From Galbula dea (Eukaryota; Chordata; Aves; Piciformes; Galbulidae): 64,000 nt of DNA. The stretch is from assembly GCA_013399015.1 (NCBI GenBank), contig VWZX01001688.1:4304220-4368219 (forward strand). Reading direction: 5' to 3'. Shown here in pieces: positions 34,211-46,960 of the stretch (position 1 is the first letter of the stretch; the number at the start of each line of letters is the position of its first letter). A program made the position numbers and the translations under genes. The notes beneath the pieces were generated by a model. That model did not search any database. It was not told the origin of the DNA and worked only from the letters and a program-made list of their open reading frames with translations.

Positions 34211-37200
34211 TCTCTGTGTGTGTATGCACAAGCCTTTTTTTCCTCAGGTTGCAAATATTGCTCAAGTACTGCTCTGCATTTTGAGAATCCATACCCTTGT
34301 GAAGGGAAAATCAAGCCAGTGCTAGTTGCTTGAATTGCTACATATGTGTGGGTATCGAGACAAAATGATTTAGCTTCTGTTGAGCTTTCTTTGCAAACTC
34401 AACCTAAGCAAAATAAACTTGGTGCCATGTGAGATAAAATCAATAGCCTCTCAACTTGTTTGATTTTTTTATGATTATTTTTTTTAACTGGGAGATTGAT
34501 GTTTGTAGATTTTCATCTTTGTAAAGCTGTAATCGCATGGTTATCTTAAAAACAAGCAAAAAAAAGTTTGTATGTTGTAGTCACAGGAAAAAACAAAACT
34601 AAGTCTATGGAAAAAGCCTGTAAGAAACCCCAAAATATAGCTTCAACATATATCCTTTTTGTTTTCATTTCCCTAGGGGTAATTCCTGGGATCCTAGGAA
34701 TGCACAACCAAGATTTATTTTTGATGCTTGAGGTTGTCATTAATGAAGCAGTCATCTTGCCAATTAAACCAGAGCTGTTTAACAGCTGATACTTTTTGTT
34801 CTGTTTTGGTTTTTTTTGCAATTCCCTTGGGAACAGGAAGCCCAGGTGCTTGTACTGGCTGTTCTTTGGATGAATACTTGGCTCCAAGACCTTTTGCTCA
34901 TAGGAGCATATTGGCCAGGCTCTGTCTCACCTGGGAAACCTTGGACAGTATGTCCCAGCTGGAGTAAGGCAGCCATGGTTGGGATTCTCCTCTCCAAAGT
35001 GAGACAAAAACCAAAGCCCAGATCATCAGTAGTTTCCTTCCCCCATCCTCTCCAACAGACTCATACATGTTTGATTCACCTCTGCTCAAGTCTGTTAGAG
35101 CAGAGGGAGGTTATTGCTTTGTGTGGGGAAGGAATCTGTGACAAATCTGAATGTGCTCAGGTTAAAAAAAAAAAAGAGGAGCTAGGTGAAAGCAGTAAAT
35201 ATGGTAACTATGCCATTCTCTCCTAGTCTGCTTTTCTGTTAAATTCTTGTTATACAATGGTAAGAGCTATTGCAGTGAGCACTGTTGAAAGATGGGGGAT
35301 TTAAGAGAGTGCTGTGATGGTTGTTGGATTGCTGCCTATATTTGGACTGTATTTATTATTCTTCTATTAAGGTGCTTAAGTTATTCAGAGTTGGGTTTAG
35401 ACAAGAAATAAATATCTGAGCAGCTGTGACTACATGTCTGTTAGTGGTTAGTCATCACTACAACTCTTAAGAGTTGGATTTACTAGCAAATTGTTAAAAT
35501 TCCCACAAAGGGAGGACGGCACAGTGAAAAATGTCGAGTTTTATGCTGTTGCATTTGGCTGGAGAATTAACCTAAAGCTATCCAATATGCCAAGAAAAAA
35601 AGAAATCCTGATCTGGCACATGAGAATGAGCTATTTAAGATTTTCCTTCCTTGCAGGTGAGCTGTTTCCTGTGGCTCACTTCTAAGGATCCAGGGGAAAG
35701 TGCACAGATAGAAGGGAAAAATGTATCAATGGTACTTGCTAGTGAGAGCAAAGAGAATTGCCAAAGCCATGGGAAGGCTGAGCCTGATTCCACCTGCACT
35801 ACAATAACTGGAGTCTCTAAGTGTTCAGAACACCTTGGATTTGGCTGACTTATTGGAGAGGTAAGGGAGGGTTGAACACTGATTTCAACTTCAGGCAGGT
35901 ACTGTTAGGGAGACTTCTGCATGTACTGATTTATTTTTCAGAAAAATATTACAGAAGATGTTCTCAGCATATTTTGTTTCAGATGGGTGCACCATGTTAC
36001 AGTGCAACTGCAACTTCTCTAATTCTCCTGGCTTTTGGTTTTAAAAGTATAAAACATCACTGTTTTCTCCTTCTAAAACTGAAGGGTGTTCACAGTCACA
36101 GTAGAAAAAATGCCAGCTTCTTATTGTCCAAAAAAAATACCCAAACAAAAAACTTCAATGGAAAGCAAAAAGAGAACTCTTAACATCTCTCCTGACCCTT
36201 GGTGAAGGAGAGAAGAGGATTATTTTTTTCTCAAACAAATCCTGCAGCAATTTTTACTTTAGTTCAGGACAGCATTATTCACTGGGTGGGGGAGGAGGGA
36301 AGAAAATGCTGCAGCAAACTGTGGTTCTTGAAATCCACCTTTGCTCAGCAAGTTAAAGGATTCTCTGCAAGCAGTCTGAGGGAAGGCCCATCCGGCAAGG
36401 AAGATGCTAATTGGGAGTGTGGGGAAGTTGGGCTTTGATTTCCTGCCCTGCCTCACACAAGCTGGTTTTGCTTGCAAGTGGGGCTACTGATGTTGCATCC
36501 TTTAGGTATCTGAAGTGCTAAAATTATGTTCCTGAGGAGCCACCAACTGTTGCTCTGATGTTACTCAATTTAGACACCTGGAACTGTTGATGAAATTAGC
36601 CCTTCCCCTTCCCCTTTCTTCTCCTTAGCCCACCTCGTCCTCATCATATCACATAAACACCACCAACAGGGATGATCTAAGTCCTTAAAAATGAGATGGG
36701 TCACAAACAGATGTTGTGTGACTCTTAGTCAGTGCTCAGCTGAAAGAATGTTCATTTGAAAGAATCTATCCTCATTAGAAATACATGTACTGTTAGCCTA
36801 GAGGATTAGGAATTGGGGCTGCAGCTAACAGGTGTTGGATGAAATATTGTCTGCTATCACTAAGGAGACAGATAGATGAAAACTCTGATTACTTTTTGCA
36901 TAAAAGTCTGTATAGTATATATTATCATGCAAATCTGGACACTATTCTTCATTGCTCAGAGCACTGCAGTCACATGGGGGTGAAAGGGTGCTAAGTTTTG
37001 TGCCACTCACTAGTACAATCTAATTTGAACCCAAAGTGAGTAACCACAGTCATCTCTTCAGGTACAGAAATGTCCTGTGGAGAAGCTTGTTTAACTCTTG
37101 TTGGTGTGTCTAATTTTTAGATGGGGTGGTGGTATCAAATAATTTAAACTGATTAATTTTAAGAATAATTTTGAATTCTAAGTTTCATGTCTAACTTAGT

Positions 37201-39954
37201 CATCACCCACTAGAACATGACAAATGAATGTAGTGTGAAAGGTTACTGATAAAGCCCCACAAGTCTGAGCATCAGGTCAGTGCAAATAATAAATCACATC
37301 TTTTATTTAAATTTGTCATACCTGGTTTGTCTGTGTGGAGATGTGTTTGTAAGGCATGTTTTTTGACCCAGTTAATCTGCTGTTTCTACAATTTCTAGCC
37401 AAAAGCTCTGACTTTGGCAGGCTTGAATCATTGGGATGAATTTCCCATGCCAAGTATCTGCTGCTCTTGTTTAACTGAGAAGTATGTATTTCTGACTGCC
37501 TTATTTGAGGTCTTGATTTCTCATTGGGGAATTATTGTATAGCTTCTGCTCTGCATGAAGCCTGGGGAGTTACTCATTGGATATGATCTATGCCATAAAA
37601 ATAATGATTGCTCTTTTCAGTAAATTAGGTTTTGTGTGTTTCTAGTAGGGCATCCAGAAGTAGCTAATCAATGAGAATTTTTCTTCACATTCTAGCACCT
37701 CTATGGAAAAAAAAAAAGAGACCCCAGAATAACAAAAAAAAAGCAAAACCAAAAGACCCAAAAAGCATCTCATACTGTTTAAGTGTAGTAATAATGAATT
37801 TGAACTGTGTTTTGCCAATTTATTATTATTATTTTTTAATGACAGGTAGTAAATAAGGCTTGAGGCCTACCAGGTATGGTTCCACAAGCACTGTCTGCTC
37901 CGTACACTGGGCAGCGATGTCCCATGGGGACAAAATTGAAGTTATGGTGGGCTGAATTTCTTCACCCAATCTTCTTAAAATTCAAAAATGTGATAATTCA
38001 AGCATCTCCAAGCTTCTGGAGTCCTCATTATGCAACCATAGAATGTAATATTTTTCCTCCTTTAGTAAGTAACTAAATATTTGCACTGTGGTAGCACTGA
38101 GGAGGCAGAAGCTGCGTTCCAAACTGAAAGCAAGGTGTAGTTCCTGCCCTGACTTGTAGGTGTTTTTCTGATGAAATCCTTTGTGAATGATAAGACTCCA
38201 GCATTCACTTTATTTTTGTTCTTCTGATCCCTCTTAATAGAATCACTATAATTTAAAGAAAAGAAAAAGTACATGTGAACCTTGGCAACAGTGTGTTTCA
38301 GCAGCCCAGGAAAAGGAAAGCCCTGGTTTTGCCTGTACCCTGTGAGTGGTACCAGGCAGAGGTGGAGGTGAAGTCCCTGGAGTCAGCAGCAGTCCAGCCT
38401 GGCCTTTCAGCTGGGAAGCATGTGGACTGTGTTTGAACTGTCTATACTCTCCTGAGCTGCTTTGTCATTAGGTACTGCAGTGCTAATATGTCTCAAGTGA
38501 CTGCTCCAAAGGCTGAAAAATGCTACTCAGTTTGAAATACCATCTACTAAACACCCTGTGATTCTTTAGGAATTGCTCTATCGGTCAAAACTCACTCCTC
38601 CAACCCACAGAGTGTGATGGCCCAGATTTGTTTGTTTTTCTCTGGTGCCACACTGAAAGCTGAATGGGTGCAGTTGTGGATGGGGTGTGGCTAAATGCCA
38701 CAACCCCGTGATATCACTCCATCACTAGCAGTTTAGCAGATCTGGCAAGGCAGTACCACATGCAGCTTGATGAGTTCTCCCCAACTAAGCAACACGGTGC
38801 CTTAAACTTGTGCAATCCTTCTTCTAATCCATGCATGAAGACATCTGTGGAGTTTGCATAACACTTACTGTGCAGCAAGCACAGAACAGGCATGGTTTAG
38901 CTCATGCTGTTGCACAGAGGAGTCACCTTAGAGTGACAGACTGCTACATAGGCATTTGGTTTCCAGCAGAGAAAACTCAGTAGAGGGGATCTCTACTGTC
39001 AGTTGCCTCTCCGAGGCTCTGTTCTCCCTCTTTTACCCCAAGCAAAACTGAATTTCACAGGAAAAACCATGAACAAAGGCCATTTGGGGTATGAAATATG
39101 CTTCTTCCAACTTTGCAGACCTGAGAACATCTGAGGATTCAGCTGACTCTTCTTGAGTGTGGCTCTTTTCATTGACCCTTTCAGGGATCTGAAATGAGGT
39201 CAAACCATTGTTGTGTTGCCTTGATTTTTGTTTTCCCTTCTTCTGGTTGTATCCATAGTATTTGCAGCTTCATTTTAATTCTGGCAGTAGATAAAGAGGA
39301 TACAGAAGTCTAAAAGTGAGTGCTTTTCTTGAAGCTAAAATTCTAACCTTCCTTTTAGCAAAATATCCAGCATCTGTTTCTAACTAACAGAATATAACAA
39401 AAAAGGGGGAGCAGAGTGGTAGTTTTAGGATTAATTTATACAAAAGGGAAATCAAGAGAAAATAGTTCCAACTAAATGTATTAAAAGTTACAATGCAGTT
39501 GATTGGGTTACTATGGGTTCAAGGAGTTTTCATTTGGTGGTGGTTTTTGACAATCTGACATATAAAATTTTAGCCAGATCATCAGTGTTTTAAGTACTTA
39601 GTAGTTTCTGGCTCTGCAAATATTTACTATTGGAAACAACCTTTGGATTTGCCTTATTGTGTTCATAAGACTGTTGAAGACAGCTGTGATGGCAGGAACT
39701 GACTCTGCTAAAAGCACATGAAGAAACCTTGTAAGATCATAAAGAAAATGGTGTTTTTCCAAGCAAGAGGATTATCAATATGTTTTAATCCTTGTCTCTG
39801 CAATGGTCCTTTTGAATGATCTAAGTGTTCAAATCTGTTACATTAAAAATTAACCAAAAAAGGGAACCTTCTAACAAACCAGTTGGTTTTGTGGAAGGAT
39901 GTAAAATCTTTCTGCTCCAGGGGAGAAATAAAACTTTCCTTAGCTGACAAGAGG

Positions 39955-40011
39955 GTTTTTGTTGTTGTTGTTTTGACTTTTTTTGTTGTTCTTTGTTTGT
40001 TTTATTTTTTC
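39955..40011 (+). repeat. T/G-rich low-complexity tract with GTT repeat
   Basis: Four GTT units (39961-39972) inside a stretch almost free of A and C, repeated in weaker form to 40011. Simple sequence. Confidence 0.8.
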
Positions 40012-40290
40012 TTATTGTGGAGAAGTGATTGTGTAGCTAAGTATTGTAAGGTGTCTTTCTGCATGTAGCCAGAGTTGGGCTGTGTGGGTGTCAGCTGAAC
40101 TGGTCTAGCAGTTCCTGTGTTGGCTAAACTCAAAGGTAAATTTGCTGAACACTGCAAAAGGAGAATTCTTAACATTTTTTTACTTTTCTTTTTTTACCCC
40201 CCCTTCTATGATCTTGCCTGTTAACTGCAGAGTTTGGTAGTACATGAGCAGTTTTTTGCCCTAGATCTAATATTTTATTTTATTAAAAAT

Positions 40291-40390
40291 CCCAACCAAC
40301 AAAACCCAAACAAACCAACCCCCAAAACAACAAAAACCCTCAAAAACCCCACCACCCATAAACCCCACAAACAAACCTAAAAACTAAACC
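40291..40390 (+). repeat. A/C-only low-complexity tract with minus-strand G-quadruplex motif
   Basis: One hundred bases with no G and only four T. Runs of three or more C at 40337, 40347, 40355 and 40363 are separated by 7, 4-5 and 5 bases, so the minus strand fits the G3+N1-7 quadruplex pattern. Probably a degenerate CAAA/CCAA-type simple repeat. Confidence 0.8.
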
Positions 40391-43332
40391 AATCTCTCCA
40401 TTCAATGGAACCTGCTCCCTTATAAATCTAGCAAGCAAGACCATTTTGCCCTATCCTCAACAGGGCACACAAACTTTCACAAGACTGGATGACTTTAGGC
40501 TATGCAGATGATAGAAGTACAACCCTGAGAAAGGAACTTGTGAATGTTGTTGAGAGCAGCTGAAAAGCCTGGTAGACATTGGGCATCATGTAGGATTGTG
40601 GCAAAGCAATGGCAGGGTGGTTGGGTTTGACAACTAACAACGTTGTAAAGCTTTGACAGAATAAGAACTTACATGTGGTGTCAATCATCCTCTGCATGCC
40701 ACTTCCAATTTGTCTTGCTGCAAGAGGACATCCGTCCCCAGTGGCGTCTGAAATAGAGCTGTCAATGTCACTGCGCCAAGGACACAGCACTGAAGGAGCA
40801 GAGCATGGGGTGGTGTACACAGTGGTGTTTTGGCATTGCCTATGAAAAGTGCAAAGCTGAAATGGAGGAGAGATGGCTCTGAGATGAGTCCTCTGAAGGA
40901 TAATGTTCAGAAAAGTGGACTAAGGTAGGTGTTGGGAGTAGCTGAAGCTGTGGCTTGGTCTCTGAAGTGAATGAAGAACAAGAGTTTGTTTACAGTGCTA
41001 AGGTTAGGACATCTGGAGTGCCCTAGAAGGAGTAATTTGGTTTTTTCTCTTCTAAAAATAACCTATTCCAAAAGAAAATTCATTTGAAAATGTCAAGTTA
41101 GGAAGTTAGCACCATCCAGCACTTTGACCAAAACTGAACTATATATGATTTGTCAACCAACCAGGCTACTCTGCGTGCTTGGAAAACTTTTAAGCAGAAA
41201 GATACTGAGAGATAATTAAAGAAGTGAATTTGCTTGAACAAATTTTTTTTTCTTTTCTAAGTGTGCTAGGTAAGTCTGGGAGAGCTTCCTTCATCAGCTG
41301 TCTGTGCTGCAACACAGATGGACTCCTGCTGCAATGTCCTCCCCAGAGAAAAATGAGAGTGCCTTGGTTTGTTCCTTCACACATTGGAAAGTTAACAGGT
41401 TTCAATTTCTTTCTGCAGGGACTCCTTAAATGGAATATTAGAACAAAAGCAAACTTTAAAATAAAAAGGATTAAGGACATATTTTGAAGCAGAAATCATT
41501 TCAAAGGTGATGGGATGACCAAAACCCTTGGTTGATGCATCTTCAAGATAGCTGTTAAACAGAAAATCCAAGGAAGCTTTAAGAGTACTGTGAACCATGA
41601 CTTGTTCTTTTTCTGAGTCACACTAAACTAATTAACAAATAGTGAGCAGCTCAGTAGCTTGGAGTACACCCTCCCAAAGGCTGGGAGGGAGCTTTGTTGG
41701 GCTGCTCAGGCAGCCACAGTGCAACTGAGGGAGGGAGCAGAGCAGGGTTGCCAAAGCTCCTCCAGACGCCAGCAAAACTAAAGAGCTAAATGCCTCAGTC
41801 TGAGGCTGCTGACTGAGTCCCCTCCAGCTGCAGTGACTCGATGTCCTCATTTGCACAACTGTCTTCAACACATGCAAAGTCCTAGCTTGCAAACTGCATA
41901 TGGAAGCTTCAATAATGGTGTTTGTGAGTTGTTAGCCTTTTGATTAAAAACCTGCATGTAGTAGGGAGGGAGGGAAGACCATTGTTATATAAGTCTGCCT
42001 TTGCTACAGTTGTATTTCATCTCTGTTTTCATCTCCTGAGAAGCTTATATACCACCAGACTAGTTCTCCATCCTTTTGCTCCACCCACTGTTTGTGGGTG
42101 TTGTGCTTTATCATATTTGTATTGGGGGGTACACAAGTTGTTCTGTGTCTGTTAGAATTAAGGTGGCTATACTGTTCCCTGGAGCAGTGTCTGAGTGTGT
42201 GTGGTAATGACAACTGTTAGTGGGAAGAATGACTGTGCATGTGCATCTGGGGCCAGCATGCCACGATGGAGGAGGTTGTGCTGCTGCATGACTCTCACAA
42301 TGCAGCAAGTGATTGGAAAAGGGAGGAATTTACAGGTCACAACTGTAAATCTGTTCTGCAGAGTGCTGGAAGCCTTGACTTCCTCTTCTAAAATGTTCCA
42401 TTACAAATGTACTGCTTGGTTATGAACCTGCTGTGGTGAGGGAAATAGATATGATAAGGCCACCTAGGGTTGCCAGCACATATAGAACTGTGACTTTATT
42501 TGACATGATCTTAATGTTCTTGAGAGGAAGGTGGGTGTAACTGAGAGAATACCAAAATGCATGTCTTCAGTGCATCCTTCTAGTTGCCTAATAGTCACTT
42601 TACACTCAGTTCTGTGAACAGCAGTAGTGAAAGCATGTGCAAGCTGCATCATCTTTGTGTGTGGATGACCCCAACTGCAAATTCATAGCTCTTAAAAATA
42701 GGCTATTTTTATTTATTTATTGTTTTGTTTTGAATACTTAGTGATGTGAGCAGAACCCTGTTGTTGCACAGGCAAAGCTCCAAAGAATGATAGACTCTCC
42801 TCCTGTTTTTGTTTGGAGTTTTACACACTGTAATAAAAGAGCTCCCAGACAATGCTCTGGGCACTGGAGATGATCATTTAAAAAATACTTTCTTAAACAA
42901 ATGGCTTCAGCAACTGCCTCAGATCAGATCAAATAAAACTTGCTGTATTTATGCTGTTACTAAGTTAAGAGCCATCTGTTGCTGCCTATTAACAGACTAT
43001 TTACATATACAGATCCAAACTACTCCGTAACAGGAATTGCCTTTTCTGTCACAACTCCACATTGCTCTTTCCACCTCCCAAATCCTTGTAGTGAAAGGTG
43101 AAAAGAGGCTCTGTGGTGAGCTAGGAGGAATAAACCCCTGGTTTGCAGTGACTGGTGGGGAGATGCTCCAGAGGCTGGGAGTTTTAAGGGAGTATATGAA
43201 AATGTGGTTACCAGGGAGAGAACCATGTGCTGGGTTACAATAGACTGCATTAAATCTCTGAATATAACAAAATTGCTTTTTTGTCTTGTTTATGGAACTT
43301 GAGTGAAAAGACAAGTTCTAGTAAGAATAAAA

Positions 43333-43556
43333 TCATAGAATGATAGAATGGCTCAGGTTGGAAGGGACCTTAAAGATCATCTAGTTCCAACCCCCCTGCC
43401 ATAGGCAGGGAGGCCACATGCACTAGACCAGGTCATCCAGGGCCACATCCAGCCTGGCCTTAAACACTGCCAGGGATGGGGCCTCCACAACCTCTCTGGG
43501 CAACCTGTTCCAGTGCCTCACCACCCTTTGGGTAAAGAACCTCCTTCTAATCTAAT
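43333..43556 (-). mobile_element. CR1 LINE fragment, 3' end, relatively well preserved
   Basis: The + strand starts TCATAGAATGATAGAATGG, followed by the near-consensus GGTTGGAAGGGACCTTAAAG, ATCATCTAGTTCCAACCCCC, CCTGGCCTTAAACACTGCCA, CAACCTCTCTGGGCAACCTG and ACCACCCTTTGGGTAAAGAA. This is the least diverged minus-strand CR1 tail in the window, about 220 bp, with no coding remnant. Confidence 0.95.
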
Positions 43557-46500
43557 AGGAGCAAGAGTTACTTGTTTTGAGACTGCTGAAGAAACTAAGG
43601 CTGTGTGAGAAACAACATTCCACCAAAATATTTATCCTGATCATCCAGAAACACAAAACCCCTTTAAGTGCAGGGCATGCTTGTGATTATTGGACTTCTC
43701 TGGCATTGCATGTGGTTGGTAGATATGTTGTCTCATGTCTGGGGTCTGCATCTTGCTCAGAGAATTTCTGGAAGGCTCTTATTTTTATTACTGCCTTGGA
43801 AATGCTAGAATAAAATAGAAGTCAGAAGCAGCATGCAGACCATGTCTGGTATGTGCATTGCTAACAATTGTCAGACATTCGTTTTTCAGTTGTTTAATAA
43901 TGCTGGGAAAATGATATATACTCAATTACAAGCTAAAATCAAGAACCAAAAGCTTTATCTGTGGAGCAATCACACACAAAATTTTTCTCTAGATATGAAA
44001 AATTTGAGGTAATTGTGATCTGCCTTTTGATCTGGTCTACTCTGTTCCATCATCCACTCCTAGGCAGCTAACTTAATATTTCATTCAAGTGATGAGATCT
44101 TGTAGACTCAAGCTTCAGAATCAAACATTATAGTCTATTTTAAAGGAAAAAATGATAACAATATCAGCCTTTTCACTGTGCTCTGGAAGAGGGTATGGAG
44201 ACAAAGAGTATGATTGTCTGCCACAGAGTATGTGGCTACCTGTGGACCAACACTTCTATCCAGTTAGCTGGCTGAAGAATAGTACTTTTCAGGAAGTTGC
44301 TGGAGAGCTCTAGGGACAGTTTGGTCAGGAAGATCATTGCAGCCTTTTGCTCACATAGGAAAATCTGCTATTGGAAACCAGTGCCAATAATGCTGGTTCC
44401 ACTCCTGATGGTGACATTGTGCTCCCAGCCTTTCCCTTGCCCTGGTGGATGCTTGGGTGAAGAGTTTGGCCCTGCTCTGCCCATAGCATGTGCCCTGATG
44501 CTGCTGTGGTGCTGCAGGCTGCAGCATTGGGCCAGGGCAACATGCCGGTCTCCCTGCCTCTGACTGCTTGTTTGGGCAGAGTCTCTCCGCCTGGCACATG
44601 TGCACCAACATAGCACAAGTTGTGAATGAAAACCAACAATGTCATCTTAGCTTTAGTTTTCATAAGAGTAGTTTCATCCTGGAGGCAAAATGGTTGAAAT
44701 TGCTTTCAGCTAAGCATAGTAACTGCTTTAGGTGGCCAAGGAAGCCACAGCTGTGTGATTCCCTGGCCGTAGCAGATGGTGACACTGGGTCAGGTGTTTT
44801 AGGATGGACACAGACAACCGTACAGACACATAGACCTCTGGCAGGTAGTGTGACCCAGGAGCTCCTTGGGCTGCCCAGCAGCCTAAGGGTTTCACTAGCT
44901 GTCATTGCTTTCTTTTTTTTTTTTTTCTTCTAAAGTGTTTGCAAAATGTAGAAAAATGCAGCAGGTCCAGAAAAACTGGAACTGTTTGGTGCAATTATTC
45001 AGAGCAAACCTACCATATTAAACCTCTGCCTAGAAAGTGCTGCAAATGCAATAATTGAATGGTAAGGAAAAAAAAAAAACAAGCACAAAACAAAAACCTG
45101 TAATCCTCCTTTAAGAGAAACCAGAGTTCAAATACAAGCCTCATTTAAAGTAAGCACAGTATGCCATTTCTTTCTGAAAACTGCAGACCCATAGAAAAAG
45201 GAGTTCCACTGAATCCAGGGAAAGCAGAGGAGACAAGTTAAGTGAGATCCTCCTCCAGGATCATGCATGTTTTCTGGAGAAGTTACAATCATGCCCTGTA
45301 CAGCAGAGGTAGATGTTTGTATTGTTCCAGTACATCACATGGCAATGTAGCACAAGTGTGTGGAAACAGCTATAGGAACACCAACAGTGCAATGCCACTA
45401 TTCTGAATTGCCCTAAATTTTTTGAATAAGTTTCCAGCTTTTCAGTCACCTTGGAACTGGTGACAGCATGTTTTCTATCCCTATATCAGTCCTGATGCTA
45501 TTCAGAAGCCTTGTCAGACAATGGCACACCAGCAAAATGCCCAAAGTTACTATATTGCTTTTGTATAAGAGAGCCCTTAGACCACACACACAAATCTGGT
45601 ATTACATGTTAGAGGATCAGCCAGTGAGTCCTGCATTTGAGGGATGAGCAGCTGGCAATGCAGTGTGATGCTTGAGAAGCACTTCTGTGTCCTACAAACT
45701 CAAGATTTCTTGTCTCCTCCACACAAGACACAAACTGCCTGCTGTATCCTCCTCACTCCAATCCCATGTGCAGCACTGGGGGGAACCAGTGATAATCCAG
45801 CAGTTCATTGCAGAAAATTTTGTGCATGTGTGTGTATAGTCTATTAACAGTCATCATAGCTTCTTTCAAGGTTCTTCTTAGCAATGGCAAGTGCCTCTGG
45901 CATTTTGGCTCTCCTTCAAACCAGTCTTGTCAGCAAGAAAAACCATATGAACTTAGAGATTGAAATCAGTTGCCCCAGGGTGCCAGGTCCGGTTTCATTC
46001 TAACAATAAAAGAATCTGATGCCTTTTAGCAGGCAGGTAGTTATTGCCTAGATGAAGGAAGAGTTGTAATAGTAAATCTAGAATTGCAGTCAGATGTGAC
46101 ATCAGCTGATATATAAATACTGTATGTCTTGCTGTATCCACCCACTCTTCCTATATGCAGGGAAATCTGAACCAAAGGAAAAGTCAAATGTTGGGCTGGC
46201 TCCCCCAACTCCACAATTATGTGCTGGTAATCCTGAACTTCCTCTGCTTTTACAGGTAGCTAGAGGGGCCTGAATCCTAATGCCGTGCTCTATTTCATAC
46301 ACTGTTTACATTACTCTACAAAAGCTTGAGCATGTCTCTGTTTCCAGACATAGATGACTTCAGGACAAAATACATGTTTGTAAGCTCCTGGGAAATCACT
46401 GTCAAGGAAAGGCTTTTGTTTGCAGACTACATTGTAGTTGTCATGCCCTGATCTCTTGTGGTCAAGGTCTCCATTGGAACTAAATATTCACTTGACTAAT

Positions 46501-46559
46501 TCCTACTGAAGTTAGAGGTGAGAGGCTTAAATTAGGTACTGATCAATGAATGCACTTTG

Positions 46560-46960
46560 CATTTACTATGATATATGTGGAATAAGCCAACTTTGCCTTG
46601 GCAAAGAAATTAATCCTGGATTATTTAGTACTTGAACATCTTATTGTGTTATATATACCATAACAGGTGTAATGACTTCCAGAGTTTTATCCAGATAGCT
46701 CCTGAATGTTGTCACCATCACTAAACACTAGTGAACTACCAGTGGGGACCTGGGAAGGTGAAGGTGGTATCTTTGTCCCTAAGGAGGCATTCCCAGGCTA
46801 TTCTTTGCCACGTACACTATGGGTTTGGCTTACTGTAATTTATCTTTGTGACTGTGAAAATTAACCTGATGTCTTTTTCTGAGTGCAGTCATAGCTTGTT
46901 GATCTGGAAAAGAGCTGTTAGCAGTGTGTTAATTGCAATCTGAGAGCTGCGTTTCTGAGC
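46560..46960. promoter_or_regulatory. Candidate regulatory block: NFI-like and OTX-type palindromes
   Basis: CTTTGCC-TT-GGCAAAG (46591-46606) is a perfect inverted repeat containing an NFI-like TTGGCA half. Four bases on, TAATCC-T-GGATTA (46611-46623) is a perfect palindrome of two OTX/PITX-class sites. The 46810-46950 part adds TTAACCTGATGTC and GTTAATTGCAATC. No coding frame and no repeat. Confidence 0.3.

Larger units (their letters stand above)
34211..43332. other. Intergenic sequence, no gene seen
   Basis: About 9.1 kb without credible exons. It holds T/G and A/C low-complexity tracts (39955-40011; 40291-40390), a pyrimidine tract (36600-36625) and an AP-2-like palindrome at 41792-41806. 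Reading frames such as 34816-35226 show no codon structure or known domain. Confidence 0.65.

Noticed and set aside
34816..35226. 136-codon + strand frame
   Set aside because: Ends in a poly-K run from an A tract, with no similarity and no neighbouring exon signals.
36600..36625. Polypyrimidine tract considered as a triplex-forming element
   Set aside because: Only about 26 bases and without mirror symmetry. Ordinary simple sequence.
38978..38998. Inverted repeat CAGTAGAG/CTCTACTG considered as a hairpin RNA
   Set aside because: The stem is only 8 bp with no extension, too short for a microRNA precursor.
43441..43560. Apparent short protein-like similarity in the CR1 region
   Set aside because: Explained by the CR1 3' untranslated tail, which carries no coding sequence.
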